Origin: CAZESS01 sp964414415
GTDB taxonomy: Archaea; Thermoplasmatota; E2; UBA202; DSCA01
Length of the DNA stretch: 62,233 nt
Assembly: GCA_964414415.1 (NCBI GenBank)
Contig: CAYPWJ010000008.1
Location: 1 to 62,233 of the forward strand
Reading direction: 5' to 3'
A program made the translations under genes and the position numbers. The notes under the pieces are model-generated. The model was given only the letters and a program-made list of their open reading frames with translations, had not been told where the DNA came from and searched no databases. Shown piece by piece: positions 25,915 to 34,541 of the stretch (position 1 is its first letter; each line of letters begins with the position of its first letter).

Positions 25915-26835
25915 ATGAACCAGGTTGTCCAGGTACTGGGCTCACTCGCCGATAACGTTTTCGGGCCGCTCAATTTCCCGAAGGAGCAGGCCATGGAGCT
26001 GCTGGAGCTGCTCTCGGCCCTGCTCGTCGTGGGCATCATCCTGCTCGTCCTCTACTACGTCATCAAGAAAGTATCGCTGCGGCGGGCGCAGACCAAGCAG
26101 CAGGTCTCCAACGTGATGATGTTCCTCAAAATCGTGAAATACGCATTTATCTTTCTGCTCATCTTCATCTTTGCTCTCCTCCAGTACGGCTCGCTGAGCG
26201 AGCTCGGGCTCGTCGCTGGTCTGCTCACCGTGGCGCTTGGTTTCGCCCTCAGGCAGCCGCTCACCAGCATGGTGGCCTGGGCGGTCATCGTCGTCCGGCG
26301 TCCCTTTTTCATCGGCGACCGCATCGCCATCGGCGAGGTAAAGGGAGACATCACCGACCTGTCGCTCACGTCGATGTACATCAAGGAGATCGGCGGCACC
26401 GTCGACGGCGAGGAACGCTCGGAGCGCATCGTGACCATTCCCAACCTCCGGCTGTTCGAGGCGGAAATCGTCAACTACACGGCGCAGCATCAGTACATCC
26501 TCGACGAGGTCACCGCCGCCGTCACCTACGAGAGCGACCTCGGCAACGCCGAGCGCATCATCGTCAACGGCGTTGACAAGATACTCGGCCCGTGGCGCGA
26601 GTACCTCCCCGACCGCATCGCCAAGGAGCCACATACCCGTCTCAGGTTCAGGCCGTCGGGCGTCGACGTCACCGTCCGGTACTACGTGCCGGCGCGGAAG
26701 CGAAACGAGTTCTCGACCGATATCACCCGGGAGATCTTCAGCAAGATAAAAAAATCGAAGACGGTGGAGATAGCGTACCCGCACACCGAGGTCGTGTTCA
26801 GGAAAAAAGAGGAGCAAAAAGAGGAGCGCACATGA
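25915..26835 (+). CDS. mscS: MscS-family mechanosensitive channel
   Basis: 306 residues: three membrane segments (about 25-50, 65-85, 90-115), with the pore helix region LVAGLLTVALGFALRQPLTSM, then the MscS beta domain (RRPFFIGDRIAIGEVKGDI, VTIPNLRLFEAEIVNYT) and a C-terminal alpha/beta part. Releases solutes on hypo-osmotic shock. A TATA box near 25858-25865 leaves a leader of about 30 nt. Confidence 0.93.
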   Translation: MNQVVQVLGSLADNVFGPLNFPKEQAMELLELLSALLVVGIILLVLYYVIKKVSLRRAQTKQQVSNVMMFLKIVKYAFIFLLIFIFALLQYGSLSELGLVAGLLTVALGFALRQPLTSMVAWAVIVVRRPFFIGDRIAIGEVKGDITDLSLTSMYIKEIGGTVDGEERSERIVTIPNLRLFEAEIVNYTAQHQYILDEVTAAVTYESDLGNAERIIVNGVDKILGPWREYLPDRIAKEPHTRLRFRPSGVDVTVRYYVPARKRNEFSTDITREIFSKIKKSKTVEIAYPHTEVVFRKKEEQKEERT

Positions 26836-27146
26836 CACGCGAAAGCAGAAGCTCTGCACCCCGTGCGAGCGGGTCGTGTACCCCGGTCTATGGGAGCTCT
26901 GGCGTTCCCGGCAATGGCTGACGCTTCAGCACCTGATGCTGCCGAAAGATGGCGCAGCAGGCAGGGTCACATTGCCGGCTGCACGTAGCGTATTCACCGG
27001 TGACTGGACACCGTTTCATGACGTGTTCCCCTCTGACGCAGCGATATGCTGCCTCCAGCACTATATACCCATTATGTTTAAAAACGTTTGTCTCCCCCGG
27101 GGACGCGCTGGATTTAAATATGCCTTTGCTCATTCGTGTCGAGACA
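26836..27146. other. Gap between mscS and the OB-fold gene
   Basis: About 310 nt with no large gene. It contains the candidate 43-residue Cys-rich gene on the minus strand (26888-27019), its TATA-like box near 27059-27069, and the TATA box of the OB-fold gene near 27112-27119. A plus-strand frame with CTPCE near its start has no start codon or promoter. Confidence 0.5.
26888..27019 (-). CDS. Candidate 43-residue Cys-rich protein
   Basis: ATG at 27019 opens MKRCPVTGEYATCSRQCDP followed by ACC and FRQHQVLK, ending with PLPGTPELP. Cysteines at 4, 13, 17, 21 and 22 could bind a metal. A purine-rich gaggggaa precedes the ATG, and a TATA-like tatatag near 27062 gives a leader of about 20 nt, the same arrangement as the zinc-ribbon gene at 17.9 kb. 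No family recognised, and no homologues known to me. Confidence 0.45.
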   Translation of the reverse strand: MKRCPVTGEYATCSRQCDPACCAIFRQHQVLKRQPLPGTPELP

Positions 27147-27440
27147 ATGAAAATTGCTGATTTACAGCCTAATAACACGGTGGACGAGATCGTGCTGACA
27201 ATCATAGAGAAAAAGGAGCCGAGAGAGGTGCAAAAGCGCTTCGGCGGCACCGCACGGCTGGCTGAACTGGTCGGCAGAGACAACGACGGAGACACGGTGC
27301 AGGTCACTCTGTGGAACGACGAAATCAGCGACGTCCAGGAAGACGACGTCATCAAGGTCGTCGATGGATGGGTCAAGGAATGGGACAACGAGCTCCAGGT
27401 CTCGACCGGCAGAAACGGCAGGATAGAAAAAATAGAGTAG
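27147..27440 (+). CDS. OB-fold nucleic-acid-binding protein (RPA/SSB-like)
   Basis: 97 residues from the ATG at 27147 (MKIADLQPNNTVDEIVLTI). The pattern of VDEIVLTI, RLAELVGRDNDGDTVQVTLWND and DVIKVVDGWVKEWDNELQVSTG is a single OB fold as in archaeal RPA subunits and stand-alone ssDNA-binding proteins. The TATA box near 27112-27119 (tttaaata) supports this start. The gene's last base abuts the stop of the convergent HTH gene. Confidence 0.82.
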   Translation: MKIADLQPNNTVDEIVLTIIEKKEPREVQKRFGGTARLAELVGRDNDGDTVQVTLWNDEISDVQEDDVIKVVDGWVKEWDNELQVSTGRNGRIEKIE

Positions 27441-27761
27441 CTATATCTCTTCCTCTATCTGCTCGAGTATCCCGTTTGACATCAGGAACTGGCACAGCCG
27501 GCATATTTCCTCGTTGACCGCCTCGCCGTCGAGAATGCGTTGCGCTGATTTCTGGAATTCTTCCCGTCCCATGCCGCCCAGCTCTATTTTTCCGCGCTTT
27601 TTTGAGACGTACTGCGAGATAGCCGCGTCTGTGAGGCCCAGCAGCTCCGCTGTTTTTTTCTGCGTGATGCCGTGTTCCTTGACCAGCAGGGTGGCCAGCT
27701 CGCGTCTGATGACCGGCAGGACGTACCAGGTGATGACTTCGCAGGGGACCTTCTCTGTCAT
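27441..27761 (-). CDS. HTH transcriptional regulator (COG2522-like)
   Basis: 106 residues with a helix-turn-helix at about 30-55 (GITQKKTAELLGLTDAAISQYVSKKRG). The C-terminal part has CRLCQFL, a short Cys pair. This resembles small archaeal XRE-like regulators that repress nearby genes. A minus-strand TATA-like ctaaatac at about 27788-27795 is some 30 nt upstream. The target is not clear. Confidence 0.8.
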   Translation of the reverse strand: MTEKVPCEVITWYVLPVIRRELATLLVKEHGITQKKTAELLGLTDAAISQYVSKKRGKIELGGMGREEFQKSAQRILDGEAVNEEICRLCQFLMSNGILEQIEEEI

Positions 27762-27821
27762 GGTTCCTCAAATAGCTGCGTCGTATTTAGTATTATCCAC
27801 CCCTCCCTGTGGATTCCAAAA

Positions 27822-27829
27822 TTTTTTAT
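27822..27829 (+). promoter_or_regulatory. TATA box for the coiled-coil/purA operon
   Basis: ttttttat centred 25-26 nt before the ATG at 27851, favouring that start over an upstream non-ATG extension. Confidence 0.55.
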
Positions 27830-27850
27830 GTAGGAGGCATATACTTGCCC

Positions 27851-28732
27851 ATGGAAAACATTGGCTCCCTGCAAGCCAAGGAGTTAAAGGAGGAGTTGGG
27901 GAAGGCAGAAAAAAAATATCAGCAGCTGCGCGCCCGCCGCGACGAACTGAACAAGAAGGCCAAGACGCTGCGTGAGGAGCGGGACATGCTGAACGAGGAA
28001 AAGAACAAGCTCATCGAGGAGATGAAGGAGGCCAAGGAGATGCGGGATGAACTGGTCAGGGAGATGCGGGAGCACAAGCGGAAACGCAACGAGTACCAGG
28101 AGCAGGGAAAAAAACTCATTGAGGCAAAGCGCAAGCACCGGGAACAAAAGAAAGACAACGTCTTTTTCAACGTCCAGCAGCTCAGGCTCGACATCCGTGA
28201 GCTCAAGCAACGGCAGGAGACCGTCCCGATGAGCCCGAAGGAGGAGGAGGAGACGATCCAGCGTATCAAGGAGAAACAGCAGGAGTACAAAAAACTGCAG
28301 CAGGAGCTGGAAAAGCAGAAAAAGATAGAGGTTGACCTCTCCGACCTCGACGCGGCCATCGACGAGCTTTTCGAAAAAGCCGACGAGGAGCACGAGATGG
28401 TGGTCAACTATCACAAGAAAAACCAGGAGTATCACGAGAAATACATCAAGCTGGTCAAGGAGGTATCGCAGCTGAACAGCGAGTCAGACGCCAAGCACCA
28501 GAAGTACATCGAGACACGGCAGAAGGCCGACGAGATGCACCAGAAGGCAATGAAGATGCGCGGCAAGGTCATCGCCATCAAAAAAGAACGGCGGAGCCGG
28601 TACAAGGAAAAACAGGACGCCATCGAGGAGCAGAACGTCAAGGCACGGCAGCTGCTGGAAAAACAGGATGAGGCTGTCGACAACGAGATAAAAAAACTCA
28701 AAGAACAGGGCAAAATCTCGCTGGGAGTGTAG
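27851..28732 (+). CDS. Coiled-coil protein (COG1340-like)
   Basis: 293 residues, almost wholly charged heptads (Lys, Glu and Arg rich) from about residue 8 to 285, with a Pro-containing break near VPMSPKEE (about 128). Archaeal COG1340 proteins are conserved, cytoplasmic coiled coils of unknown role. It is followed after 6 nt by purA, so the two are likely one transcript. No membrane segment or nucleotide-binding motif, so it is not an SMC fragment. Confidence 0.82.
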   Translation: MENIGSLQAKELKEELGKAEKKYQQLRARRDELNKKAKTLREERDMLNEEKNKLIEEMKEAKEMRDELVREMREHKRKRNEYQEQGKKLIEAKRKHREQKKDNVFFNVQQLRLDIRELKQRQETVPMSPKEEEETIQRIKEKQQEYKKLQQELEKQKKIEVDLSDLDAAIDELFEKADEEHEMVVNYHKKNQEYHEKYIKLVKEVSQLNSESDAKHQKYIETRQKADEMHQKAMKMRGKVIAIKKERRSRYKEKQDAIEEQNVKARQLLEKQDEAVDNEIKKLKEQGKISLGV

Positions 28733-28738
28733 AGCGAC

Positions 28739-30004
28739 ATGCCGGCCATCGTCATCGTCGGGCTGCAGTGGGGAGACGAGGGGAAAGGCAAAATCACCGA
28801 TTTCTACGGCGAGCGAGCTGACTGCGTTGCCCGTTTCCAGGGAGGCAACAATGCCGGCCATACCGTCATCGTCGACGACGAGACCTACAAGTTCCACCTG
28901 ATGCCCTCCGGCGTCATCCAGGGCACGCCGGTCGTCATCGCCAACGGCGTCGTGGTCGACCCCTCGGTGTTGCTCGACGAAATCGAGATGCTCAACGCCG
29001 CAGGCATCACGCCCGACCTGCACATCTCCGACCGCGCCAATGTCATCATGCCCTACCACCGGCTGCTCGACGGCGCCGAGGAAGCGCGGCTGGCCGGCGA
29101 CAAAATCGGGACGACGGGCAGAGGCATCGGGCCGTGCTACGCCGACAAGATATCCCGCTTCGGCATCCGCGTCGGCGACCTCGTCGACCGTGAGCGGCTG
29201 CAGCGGCGGCTTGAACGCATCGTTCCCATCAAGCAGGCCATGCTGGACGCGATGGGCATCGATGAGCAGCTCGACGTCGAGGCGCTGCTCGATGAATACA
29301 GCCGCTATGGAGAAAAACTCGCTTCATATGTGCACGACACGACGGGCTATCTCAACGGGCTACTCAACGAGCGTAAGACGGTGCTCTACGAGGGAGCGCA
29401 GGGCTGCATGCTGGACATCGACTTCGGCACTTATCCCTATACGACGTCGTCGCATCCCGTCGCCGGCGGTGCCTGCACCGGCAGCGGTGTCGGCCCGCGC
29501 CGCATCGACCGGGTCATCGGCATCCTCAAGGCCTATACCACGCGGGTCGGCAAGGGGCCGCTGCCCACCGAGCTGCATGACGACGTCGGCGATCACCTCG
29601 TGGAGCAGGGCGACGAGTACGGCACCACCACGGGCAGGAGGCGTCGCTGCGGCTGGCTTGACCTCGTCGCCGCGCGCTACGCCTGCCGGGTCAACGGCGT
29701 CGACGAGATAGCGCTCACCAAGCTCGACGTGCTGGACGACCTCGACGTCGTCCGTCTCTGCACCTCCTACACCTACAGGGGAGAGACAGTGGAGGAGTTC
29801 CCCGCCTCGCTTGACGTCCTGGCGGGCTGCACGCCTGTCTATACCGACATGGCGGGCTGGGATGGCACGGCTGGCGTGACCAGCTACGGGGAGCTGCCCT
29901 CCGAGGCGCAGGCCTATATAGCAGAGATATCATCCGCGCTCGACGTGCCGGTGAGCATGGTGTCGACGGGGCCGGCGCGGCATGACACAATCATGAGAGG
30001 GTGA
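28739..30004 (+). CDS. purA: Adenylosuccinate synthetase
   Basis: 421 residues. Catalyses IMP + Asp + GTP to adenylosuccinate, first step of the AMP branch. GLQWGDEGKGKITD is the GTP P-loop, with the catalytic Asp; FQGGNNAGHTVIVDD holds the catalytic His; GTTGRGIGPCYADK and the IMP loop TTTGRRRRCGWLD are conserved. Full length for the family. Converges with the HAD gene, 5 nt apart. Confidence 0.97.
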   Translation: MPAIVIVGLQWGDEGKGKITDFYGERADCVARFQGGNNAGHTVIVDDETYKFHLMPSGVIQGTPVVIANGVVVDPSVLLDEIEMLNAAGITPDLHISDRANVIMPYHRLLDGAEEARLAGDKIGTTGRGIGPCYADKISRFGIRVGDLVDRERLQRRLERIVPIKQAMLDAMGIDEQLDVEALLDEYSRYGEKLASYVHDTTGYLNGLLNERKTVLYEGAQGCMLDIDFGTYPYTTSSHPVAGGACTGSGVGPRRIDRVIGILKAYTTRVGKGPLPTELHDDVGDHLVEQGDEYGTTTGRRRRCGWLDLVAARYACRVNGVDEIALTKLDVLDDLDVVRLCTSYTYRGETVEEFPASLDVLAGCTPVYTDMAGWDGTAGVTSYGELPSEAQAYIAEISSALDVPVSMVSTGPARHDTIMRG

Positions 30005-30009
30005 TAGCT

Positions 30010-30654
30010 CTACGTTTGTTCATGCAGGCGGCGCTCAAAGGCCCGGAGGTCCGGCACCACGTGGTCGCCCCCGGCGCTTTCGTCCCGGTCGAGATAGTAG
30101 GTGGTGACGCCGACCTCGCGCGGGGCCAGGTAGTCGAACGGGTAGCTGTCACCGACGTGGACGATGTCTGCCGGCCTGACGTCAAGACGCTGGCATATGT
30201 CGCGGTAGACGTCGGGATGTTTTTTTGTCCTGCCGAAGTCCGACACCGCCGAAAAAATATGAGCAAAGCGCTCGGTGAGGCCGAGCGTCGCGGTCTCGAT
30301 GTCGATGAACTCGCGGGCCGCGTTGGACGTGATGATGAGCATGTGGCTGCCGTGCAGCCGATGGATGACCTCCGGTACCTCTGGATAGGGGCGGATGAGA
30401 TGAGCATGTCGCGTGAGCAGATCCCGCCAGCCGACGTCGAGGTCGAGCACGTCCAGCCAGTAGGTGATGTCGTACCATTCCAGCGCGTCTTGCCCGACAG
30501 CCTCGTATTCGCCGATGATGTACTCTTTTGCTTTCTTAAGCGGCAGGTTGTTTTGTTCCGCGTAGAGGCGTGGGATGGCCTCCAGCCAGACGTGGTTGAC
30601 GTACCGGGTGTCGGCCAGGGTGCCGTCGAGGTCGAAGGAGACAACCGCCGGCAT
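30010..30654 (-). CDS. HAD-family hydrolase
   Basis: 214 residues. Motif I VVSFDLDGTLADT, motif II LIITSNAA, and motifs III/IV KKHPDVYRDI with VHVGDSYPFDYLAPREVG are in place, with a helical cap inserted after motif I. A cytoplasmic phosphatase of unknown substrate. It begins 1 nt after the nmd3 stop and is the last gene of the mcm-DUF424-nmd3 cluster. Confidence 0.9.
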   Translation of the reverse strand: MPAVVSFDLDGTLADTRYVNHVWLEAIPRLYAEQNNLPLKKAKEYIIGEYEAVGQDALEWYDITYWLDVLDLDVGWRDLLTRHAHLIRPYPEVPEVIHRLHGSHMLIITSNAAREFIDIETATLGLTERFAHIFSAVSDFGRTKKHPDVYRDICQRLDVRPADIVHVGDSYPFDYLAPREVGVTTYYLDRDESAGGDHVVPDLRAFERRLHEQT

Positions 30655-30655
30655 G

Positions 30656-31630
30656 TTACCGATCGGCGAGGTACAGGCGTCCGTTCCAGCTGACGACGTT
30701 CACCGCCTCGCCTATCTGCATGTCGTCGGGGACGGCCAGCACCACGGTCTCGTAGGTGTCCGGATGGAGGACCTGTATCTCTCCGCTGCTCCGTGAAAGC
30801 ACCACGGTCTCCCGCGGCTCGAGGTCGAGGACCGTTGCGTCTTTCATCTCCTCGTCGTAGACGGGGTGACGCTTCCCGGTGTGGAGGTCCAGCAGCCGGA
30901 CGCGTTTCCCGGTAGCCGTCACTCTGTACAGCGTGTCGTCGAGTTCTACGTAGCTGCCCGGGTGATAGGCAGGGATGCGGACGATGTAGGTGTCGCGGTA
31001 GACCTCCTGTCCGTCCCGGCGGCCGACGAGTGAGGACGAGACATCCATCGCGCCGTTGAACACATCCTTGAGGGTTTTCGCCGCCATCTGGGTGCTTCCC
31101 CGGTCGCCGATGTAGTAGTCGACGCCCGTGGCGTGCTCGACGCGTTTTGACACGTAGTTGCCTCGCTCTTCGATTACCTTCCGGGCGACGACGTCGTCCG
31201 CCGTCTCAAGTTCATCAGGAGAGACGTCGCCGGCGTTTTTCCGAATCTGCAGGATGGCCTCGAAGTAGCCGCCCTTGAGTCTGGAACACTGCATGCACAT
31301 CTCCCTGTGTATCCGGACGTCCAGCTCGGTGGTCTCGGTCACCTGCTCTCCCTTGAATACACCAGTGCAGGTCACCGTCTCGCCGTCGCGGTGGACGCTG
31401 GATTCATGCACCGGCGCCTGACGGGCCTGCGCCTCGAGGAAACCCTGGAGGAGCTGTTCCGGCGTGGCCTGCTGCCATCCGCCCTCTATTTTGCACCGGT
31501 TGCAGACAGGGCAGACGGTGACATCCACGATGCCGGGGATGTCGAAGAGCTCGTGGGTGGCGACGTAGCACCGACTGCACAAGCCGTCAATCGTTTCGTC
31601 GACCGATTTTCCGCATTCCACACAAAACAT
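30656..31630 (-). CDS. nmd3: NMD3 ribosomal export/60S maturation homologue
   Basis: 324 residues. Four N-terminal Cys pairs (FCVECGKS, LCSRCYV, VCPVCNRC, and MCMQCSRLKGGYFEAILQIR) give the zinc ribbons and the LKGGYFEA core of NMD3; YYIGDRGSTQMAAK is also conserved. In archaea it binds the large ribosomal subunit. The ATG at 31630 follows DUF424 by 2 nt. A TATA-like box at 31674-31681 inside DUF424 may serve as an internal promoter. Confidence 0.93.
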   Translation of the reverse strand: MFCVECGKSVDETIDGLCSRCYVATHELFDIPGIVDVTVCPVCNRCKIEGGWQQATPEQLLQGFLEAQARQAPVHESSVHRDGETVTCTGVFKGEQVTETTELDVRIHREMCMQCSRLKGGYFEAILQIRKNAGDVSPDELETADDVVARKVIEERGNYVSKRVEHATGVDYYIGDRGSTQMAAKTLKDVFNGAMDVSSSLVGRRDGQEVYRDTYIVRIPAYHPGSYVELDDTLYRVTATGKRVRLLDLHTGKRHPVYDEEMKDATVLDLEPRETVVLSRSSGEIQVLHPDTYETVVLAVPDDMQIGEAVNVVSWNGRLYLADR

Positions 31631-31632
31631 GG

Positions 31633-31968
31633 TCAGGGCATGAGGACAAACTGTGCGTGCGGAACAGAACCGATATTTAAAACCTTTTCCCTGTCTATGA
31701 GTCCGAGTCGCTTGCCGCATGCGACGCATCGCTCGCCGACCAGGTTCGCGGTGCTCGCCGCCCGGAGATGCCGCTTGAGCAACGACAGGTCGCCGCGGAC
31801 GCCGTCATAAAAAGCCGTTGAGACCTCGAAGGTCAGGTCGCCGTCCGTGAGCGTCTCGCCGAGAAGCTCCAGGTCACAGGCGGCCACCAGGGTATGCTGT
31901 CCCTGCGCGTAGGTCTTGACGCAGATGTCACTCGTTGGTGAGTCGGTATTTTCCTCGTCGCGGTTCAT
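31633..31968 (-). CDS. DUF424 family protein
   Basis: 111 residues. The core CVKTYAQGQHTLVAACDLELLG, FYDG, ANLVGERCV and the end NIGSVPHAQFVLM match DUF424 (COG2412), small archaeal proteins of unknown role often near nmd3 or translation genes. The ATG overlaps the mcm stop region by 41 nt, and its stop is 2 nt before nmd3. Expected to be cytoplasmic. Confidence 0.88.
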   Translation of the reverse strand: MNRDEENTDSPTSDICVKTYAQGQHTLVAACDLELLGETLTDGDLTFEVSTAFYDGVRGDLSLLKRHLRAASTANLVGERCVACGKRLGLIDREKVLNIGSVPHAQFVLMP

Positions 31969-34018
31969 AGATGATCCCCTGCCGGCTCATCTTTGCCAGC
32001 ACGTCCTTGACCGTCTTCTCGTTCATGCCCTCCTCCTCAGCCCGACGGACGATCTCGTCCATCGTTGCGTAGTCGTCCCGGCCGGCGATGTCGCGGATGA
32101 TGCCCGTCAGCGTGCGCATCCGGTCCTGCTGGCTGTGGGAGACACCCGTCTGGATGATGTCGATGTCGAGCTCGCCGGTCTCCTGGTCGAGGCTGACTTT
32201 TTCAAGGTAGTGGTCGACGATGTCGATGGCACGCTCCGCGTCCTCAACGGTCACCGTGTCGGAGAGCCGGATGCGCGCCGATGCCTCGGCGATGCGCACG
32301 AACGCCTCCAGCTGGCGGGGCGTGAACGGCACCGATTCCCGCGAGCGGGCCCGAATCTCGACGTAGTAGTTCTTGAGCTTCTCCATCGCCTCGTCGGTCA
32401 GCACCGGAAAGATGTTCCGCTTGGCGTAGGCAATGTATTTCCGCAGCAGCCGCGGGTCGATCGCCGGCTCTATCCGCTTGTCCGTTATCTCTCCCGACTC
32501 GCCGCGCTGATGCTGCTGTTCCATGCGCTCTCCCGCCGAGTGGACCTGCAGGATGTAGCTCGCCAGCTCCGTGTCACGGCCACGGTCCGGCACGTCGGTG
32601 ATGGGAAAGATGAGATCGAATCGGGAGATCAGCGCCGGCGGCATGTTGATCTGCTCTGAGAAGGATGCGTATTCGTCGAAGCGCCCGAATTTGGGGTTGG
32701 CGGCGCCGAGCAGCGAGCACCGCGACTTCAGCGTCGCGTTTATGCCGGCCTTCGCGACCGATATCTCCTGCTGCTCCATCGCCTGGTGCATCGCCGCCCG
32801 GTCCTTGCCCTCCATCTTGTCGAGCTCGTCGACGCAGGCGATGCCCATGTCCGCCAGCACCAATGCGCCGGCCTCCAACGTCCAGCGTCCCTCGCCGAAA
32901 TCGTCGCTCCGCACCGCCGACGCGGTGAGCCCGGCGGCGCTGCTCGACTTGCCGGACGCGTAGACGGAGCGGGGCGCCAGCAGCGACATGTAGCGGAGCA
33001 GCTGGCTTTTCGCGGTGCCTGGGTCGCCGACCAGCAGGATGTGCATGTCGCCGCGGATGCGGGTGCCGTCGGGCATCTCCTTGGCGACGCCGCCGAACAG
33101 CTGGAGGGCCAGCGCGTCTTTCTCCACCTCGAGACCGTAGATGGTCGGCGCGATTGACTCCCGTATCTTGTTGTAGATGAGCGGGTCGGTGCTCATCTCG
33201 AGTATCTGCTCCTCTTCCTCGTCGCTTATCTTGACCTCCTCGAACGCCTGCTCCTTCTGCTCGATGGCGTTGGCGTCCATGACCTTGTTGAACTCCGTCA
33301 GCTTCATCCGGCCGCGGCGCCGCTGCTGGCCGTGCAGGATGCCGTTCACGGTGATACGGTCGCCGGGCACGATGTCCCCGACGATGTCGTCCTCGAGGTA
33401 GATAGTGAGCCGCAATGGCTGCGCGCCGCCCCGCAGGTTTTCAGGATTCTCCTGCACCTCCAGCTTCTGCGAATCGATGAACGTTGACTCCTCGGTCAGC
33501 AGGCGGAAGCTCGACTTCCGGCCGCAGCCGCCCTGGCTTTCGGGGCACTCCACCGGCTCGTTCAGGATGTTCCCGCTCTGCGGGACCTTGACGATGGCGC
33601 CGCACTTCAGGCACTCAAACGCGGCGACCTGCAATTTCGGGCGGACCTCGGTCACCTTCTTCACGAGGCCGTCCGCCCCGATGAACATGCCGAGGTGCTC
33701 CGAGCGGAGATACCGGATGCCGACGTTCTGGATGTCCGGCAGGTTGCGGATGCGGAGATGCAGCTGTATCGACCGGTCGACCGGCATGTCCATCTTCTGC
33801 AGCGCCTTCTCCGCGTTCTTCAACGCCTGATGGGGATGCTCGACGAGAAACTCGGCCATCTCCGGGTCATGGGTGTCGATGGTCCAGTAGTCGAGCACCA
33901 CGCTCTTCTCCTCCGGGTAGCGCAGCGCTGCCTCCTCGATGTCCTCCTTGCAGTAGTCGTAAAAAAAGCGTTCCCATTTCTCCACGAGCGTCTCCTGACT
34001 CACCTCGGCAAGCTGCAT
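31928..34018 (-). CDS. mcm: Replicative DNA helicase MCM
   Basis: 696 residues from the ATG at 34018. The N-terminal domain holds a zinc site (ECLKCG, VECPESQGGCG). The AAA+ core has Walker A VGDPGTAKSQLL, Walker B ACVDELDKM, and the arginine finger ISRFDLIF. A C-terminal winged helix ends KYRLTNE. It unwinds DNA at replication forks as a hexamer. No intein is present. The start is set by the TATA box at 34040-34047, 26 nt away; upstream in-frame codons are not needed. Confidence 0.96.
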   Translation of the reverse strand: MQLAEVSQETLVEKWERFFYDYCKEDIEEAALRYPEEKSVVLDYWTIDTHDPEMAEFLVEHPHQALKNAEKALQKMDMPVDRSIQLHLRIRNLPDIQNVGIRYLRSEHLGMFIGADGLVKKVTEVRPKLQVAAFECLKCGAIVKVPQSGNILNEPVECPESQGGCGRKSSFRLLTEESTFIDSQKLEVQENPENLRGGAQPLRLTIYLEDDIVGDIVPGDRITVNGILHGQQRRRGRMKLTEFNKVMDANAIEQKEQAFEEVKISDEEEEQILEMSTDPLIYNKIRESIAPTIYGLEVEKDALALQLFGGVAKEMPDGTRIRGDMHILLVGDPGTAKSQLLRYMSLLAPRSVYASGKSSSAAGLTASAVRSDDFGEGRWTLEAGALVLADMGIACVDELDKMEGKDRAAMHQAMEQQEISVAKAGINATLKSRCSLLGAANPKFGRFDEYASFSEQINMPPALISRFDLIFPITDVPDRGRDTELASYILQVHSAGERMEQQHQRGESGEITDKRIEPAIDPRLLRKYIAYAKRNIFPVLTDEAMEKLKNYYVEIRARSRESVPFTPRQLEAFVRIAEASARIRLSDTVTVEDAERAIDIVDHYLEKVSLDQETGELDIDIIQTGVSHSQQDRMRTLTGIIRDIAGRDDYATMDEIVRRAEEEGMNEKTVKDVLAKMSRQGIIYEPRRGKYRLTNE

Positions 34019-34039
34019 ACACATCCTAATGCCGGACCG

Positions 34040-34047
34040 TAAATAAA
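34040..34047 (-). promoter_or_regulatory. TATA box for mcm
   Basis: Minus-strand tttattta centred 25-26 nt before the mcm ATG. Confidence 0.6.
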
Positions 34048-34116
34048 GCTTTGCCGGACGGGGGACAATGCGGCATATAAATCTGGTGTCCGCCGCCACG
34101 CTACGGCCACCAACAC

Positions 34117-34124
34117 GTTTAAAA
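34117..34124 (+). promoter_or_regulatory. TATA box for prefoldin beta
   Basis: gtttaaaa centred about 27 nt before the ATG at 34148. Together with the mcm box it gives a 129-nt divergent promoter region. Confidence 0.55.
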
Positions 34125-34147
34125 GGGAGGGGGCTATTTGGCGTAGC

Positions 34148-34537
34148 ATGTCAATGAATATAGACGACCTGCCACCACAGGTACAGCAGCAGCTGCAGCA
34201 GTTCCAGCAGTTCCAGCAGCAGCTCCAGATCGTCGCGCAGCAGCGCCAGCAGATCGAGCGGCAGCTCCAGGACACCGACAAGGCGCTCGAGGAACTCGAC
34301 AAAACAGAGCAGGACACCCCGATATTCAAGAACGTGGGCTCTATCCTCATCAAGAAAGACGGCGACACGGTCAAAAAAGAACTCGAGGACAAAAAAGAAC
34401 GCCTCGAGGTCCGCCAGAAGACCATGGAAAAGCAGGAGAACAGCCTGAAGGAAAAAGTCCAGGAGCTCCAGTCATCGCTCCAGCAGGCCCTCGGCGGCGG
34501 CGTCGGCGCTGGCGGCGGCGGTCCACAGGCCGGCTGA
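34148..34537 (+). CDS. pfdB: Prefoldin subunit beta
   Basis: 129 residues. Two long coiled-coil helices (about 8-55 and 75-118) joined by the beta hairpin IFKNVGSILIKKD, the hallmark of beta prefoldin. The first helix is extremely Gln-rich (QQQLQQFQQFQQQ) and the C-terminus is a Gly-rich tail. Forms a hexamer with the alpha subunit to hold unfolded proteins. Converges with the MEMO1 gene. Confidence 0.95.
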   Translation: MSMNIDDLPPQVQQQLQQFQQFQQQLQIVAQQRQQIERQLQDTDKALEELDKTEQDTPIFKNVGSILIKKDGDTVKKELEDKKERLEVRQKTMEKQENSLKEKVQELQSSLQQALGGGVGAGGGGPQAG

Positions 34538-34541
34538 TTTT

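Noticed and set aside
26836..27146. Plus-strand frame starting near CTPCE after mscS
   Set aside because: No start codon or promoter; the minus-strand Cys-rich frame and the OB-fold promoter explain the gap better.
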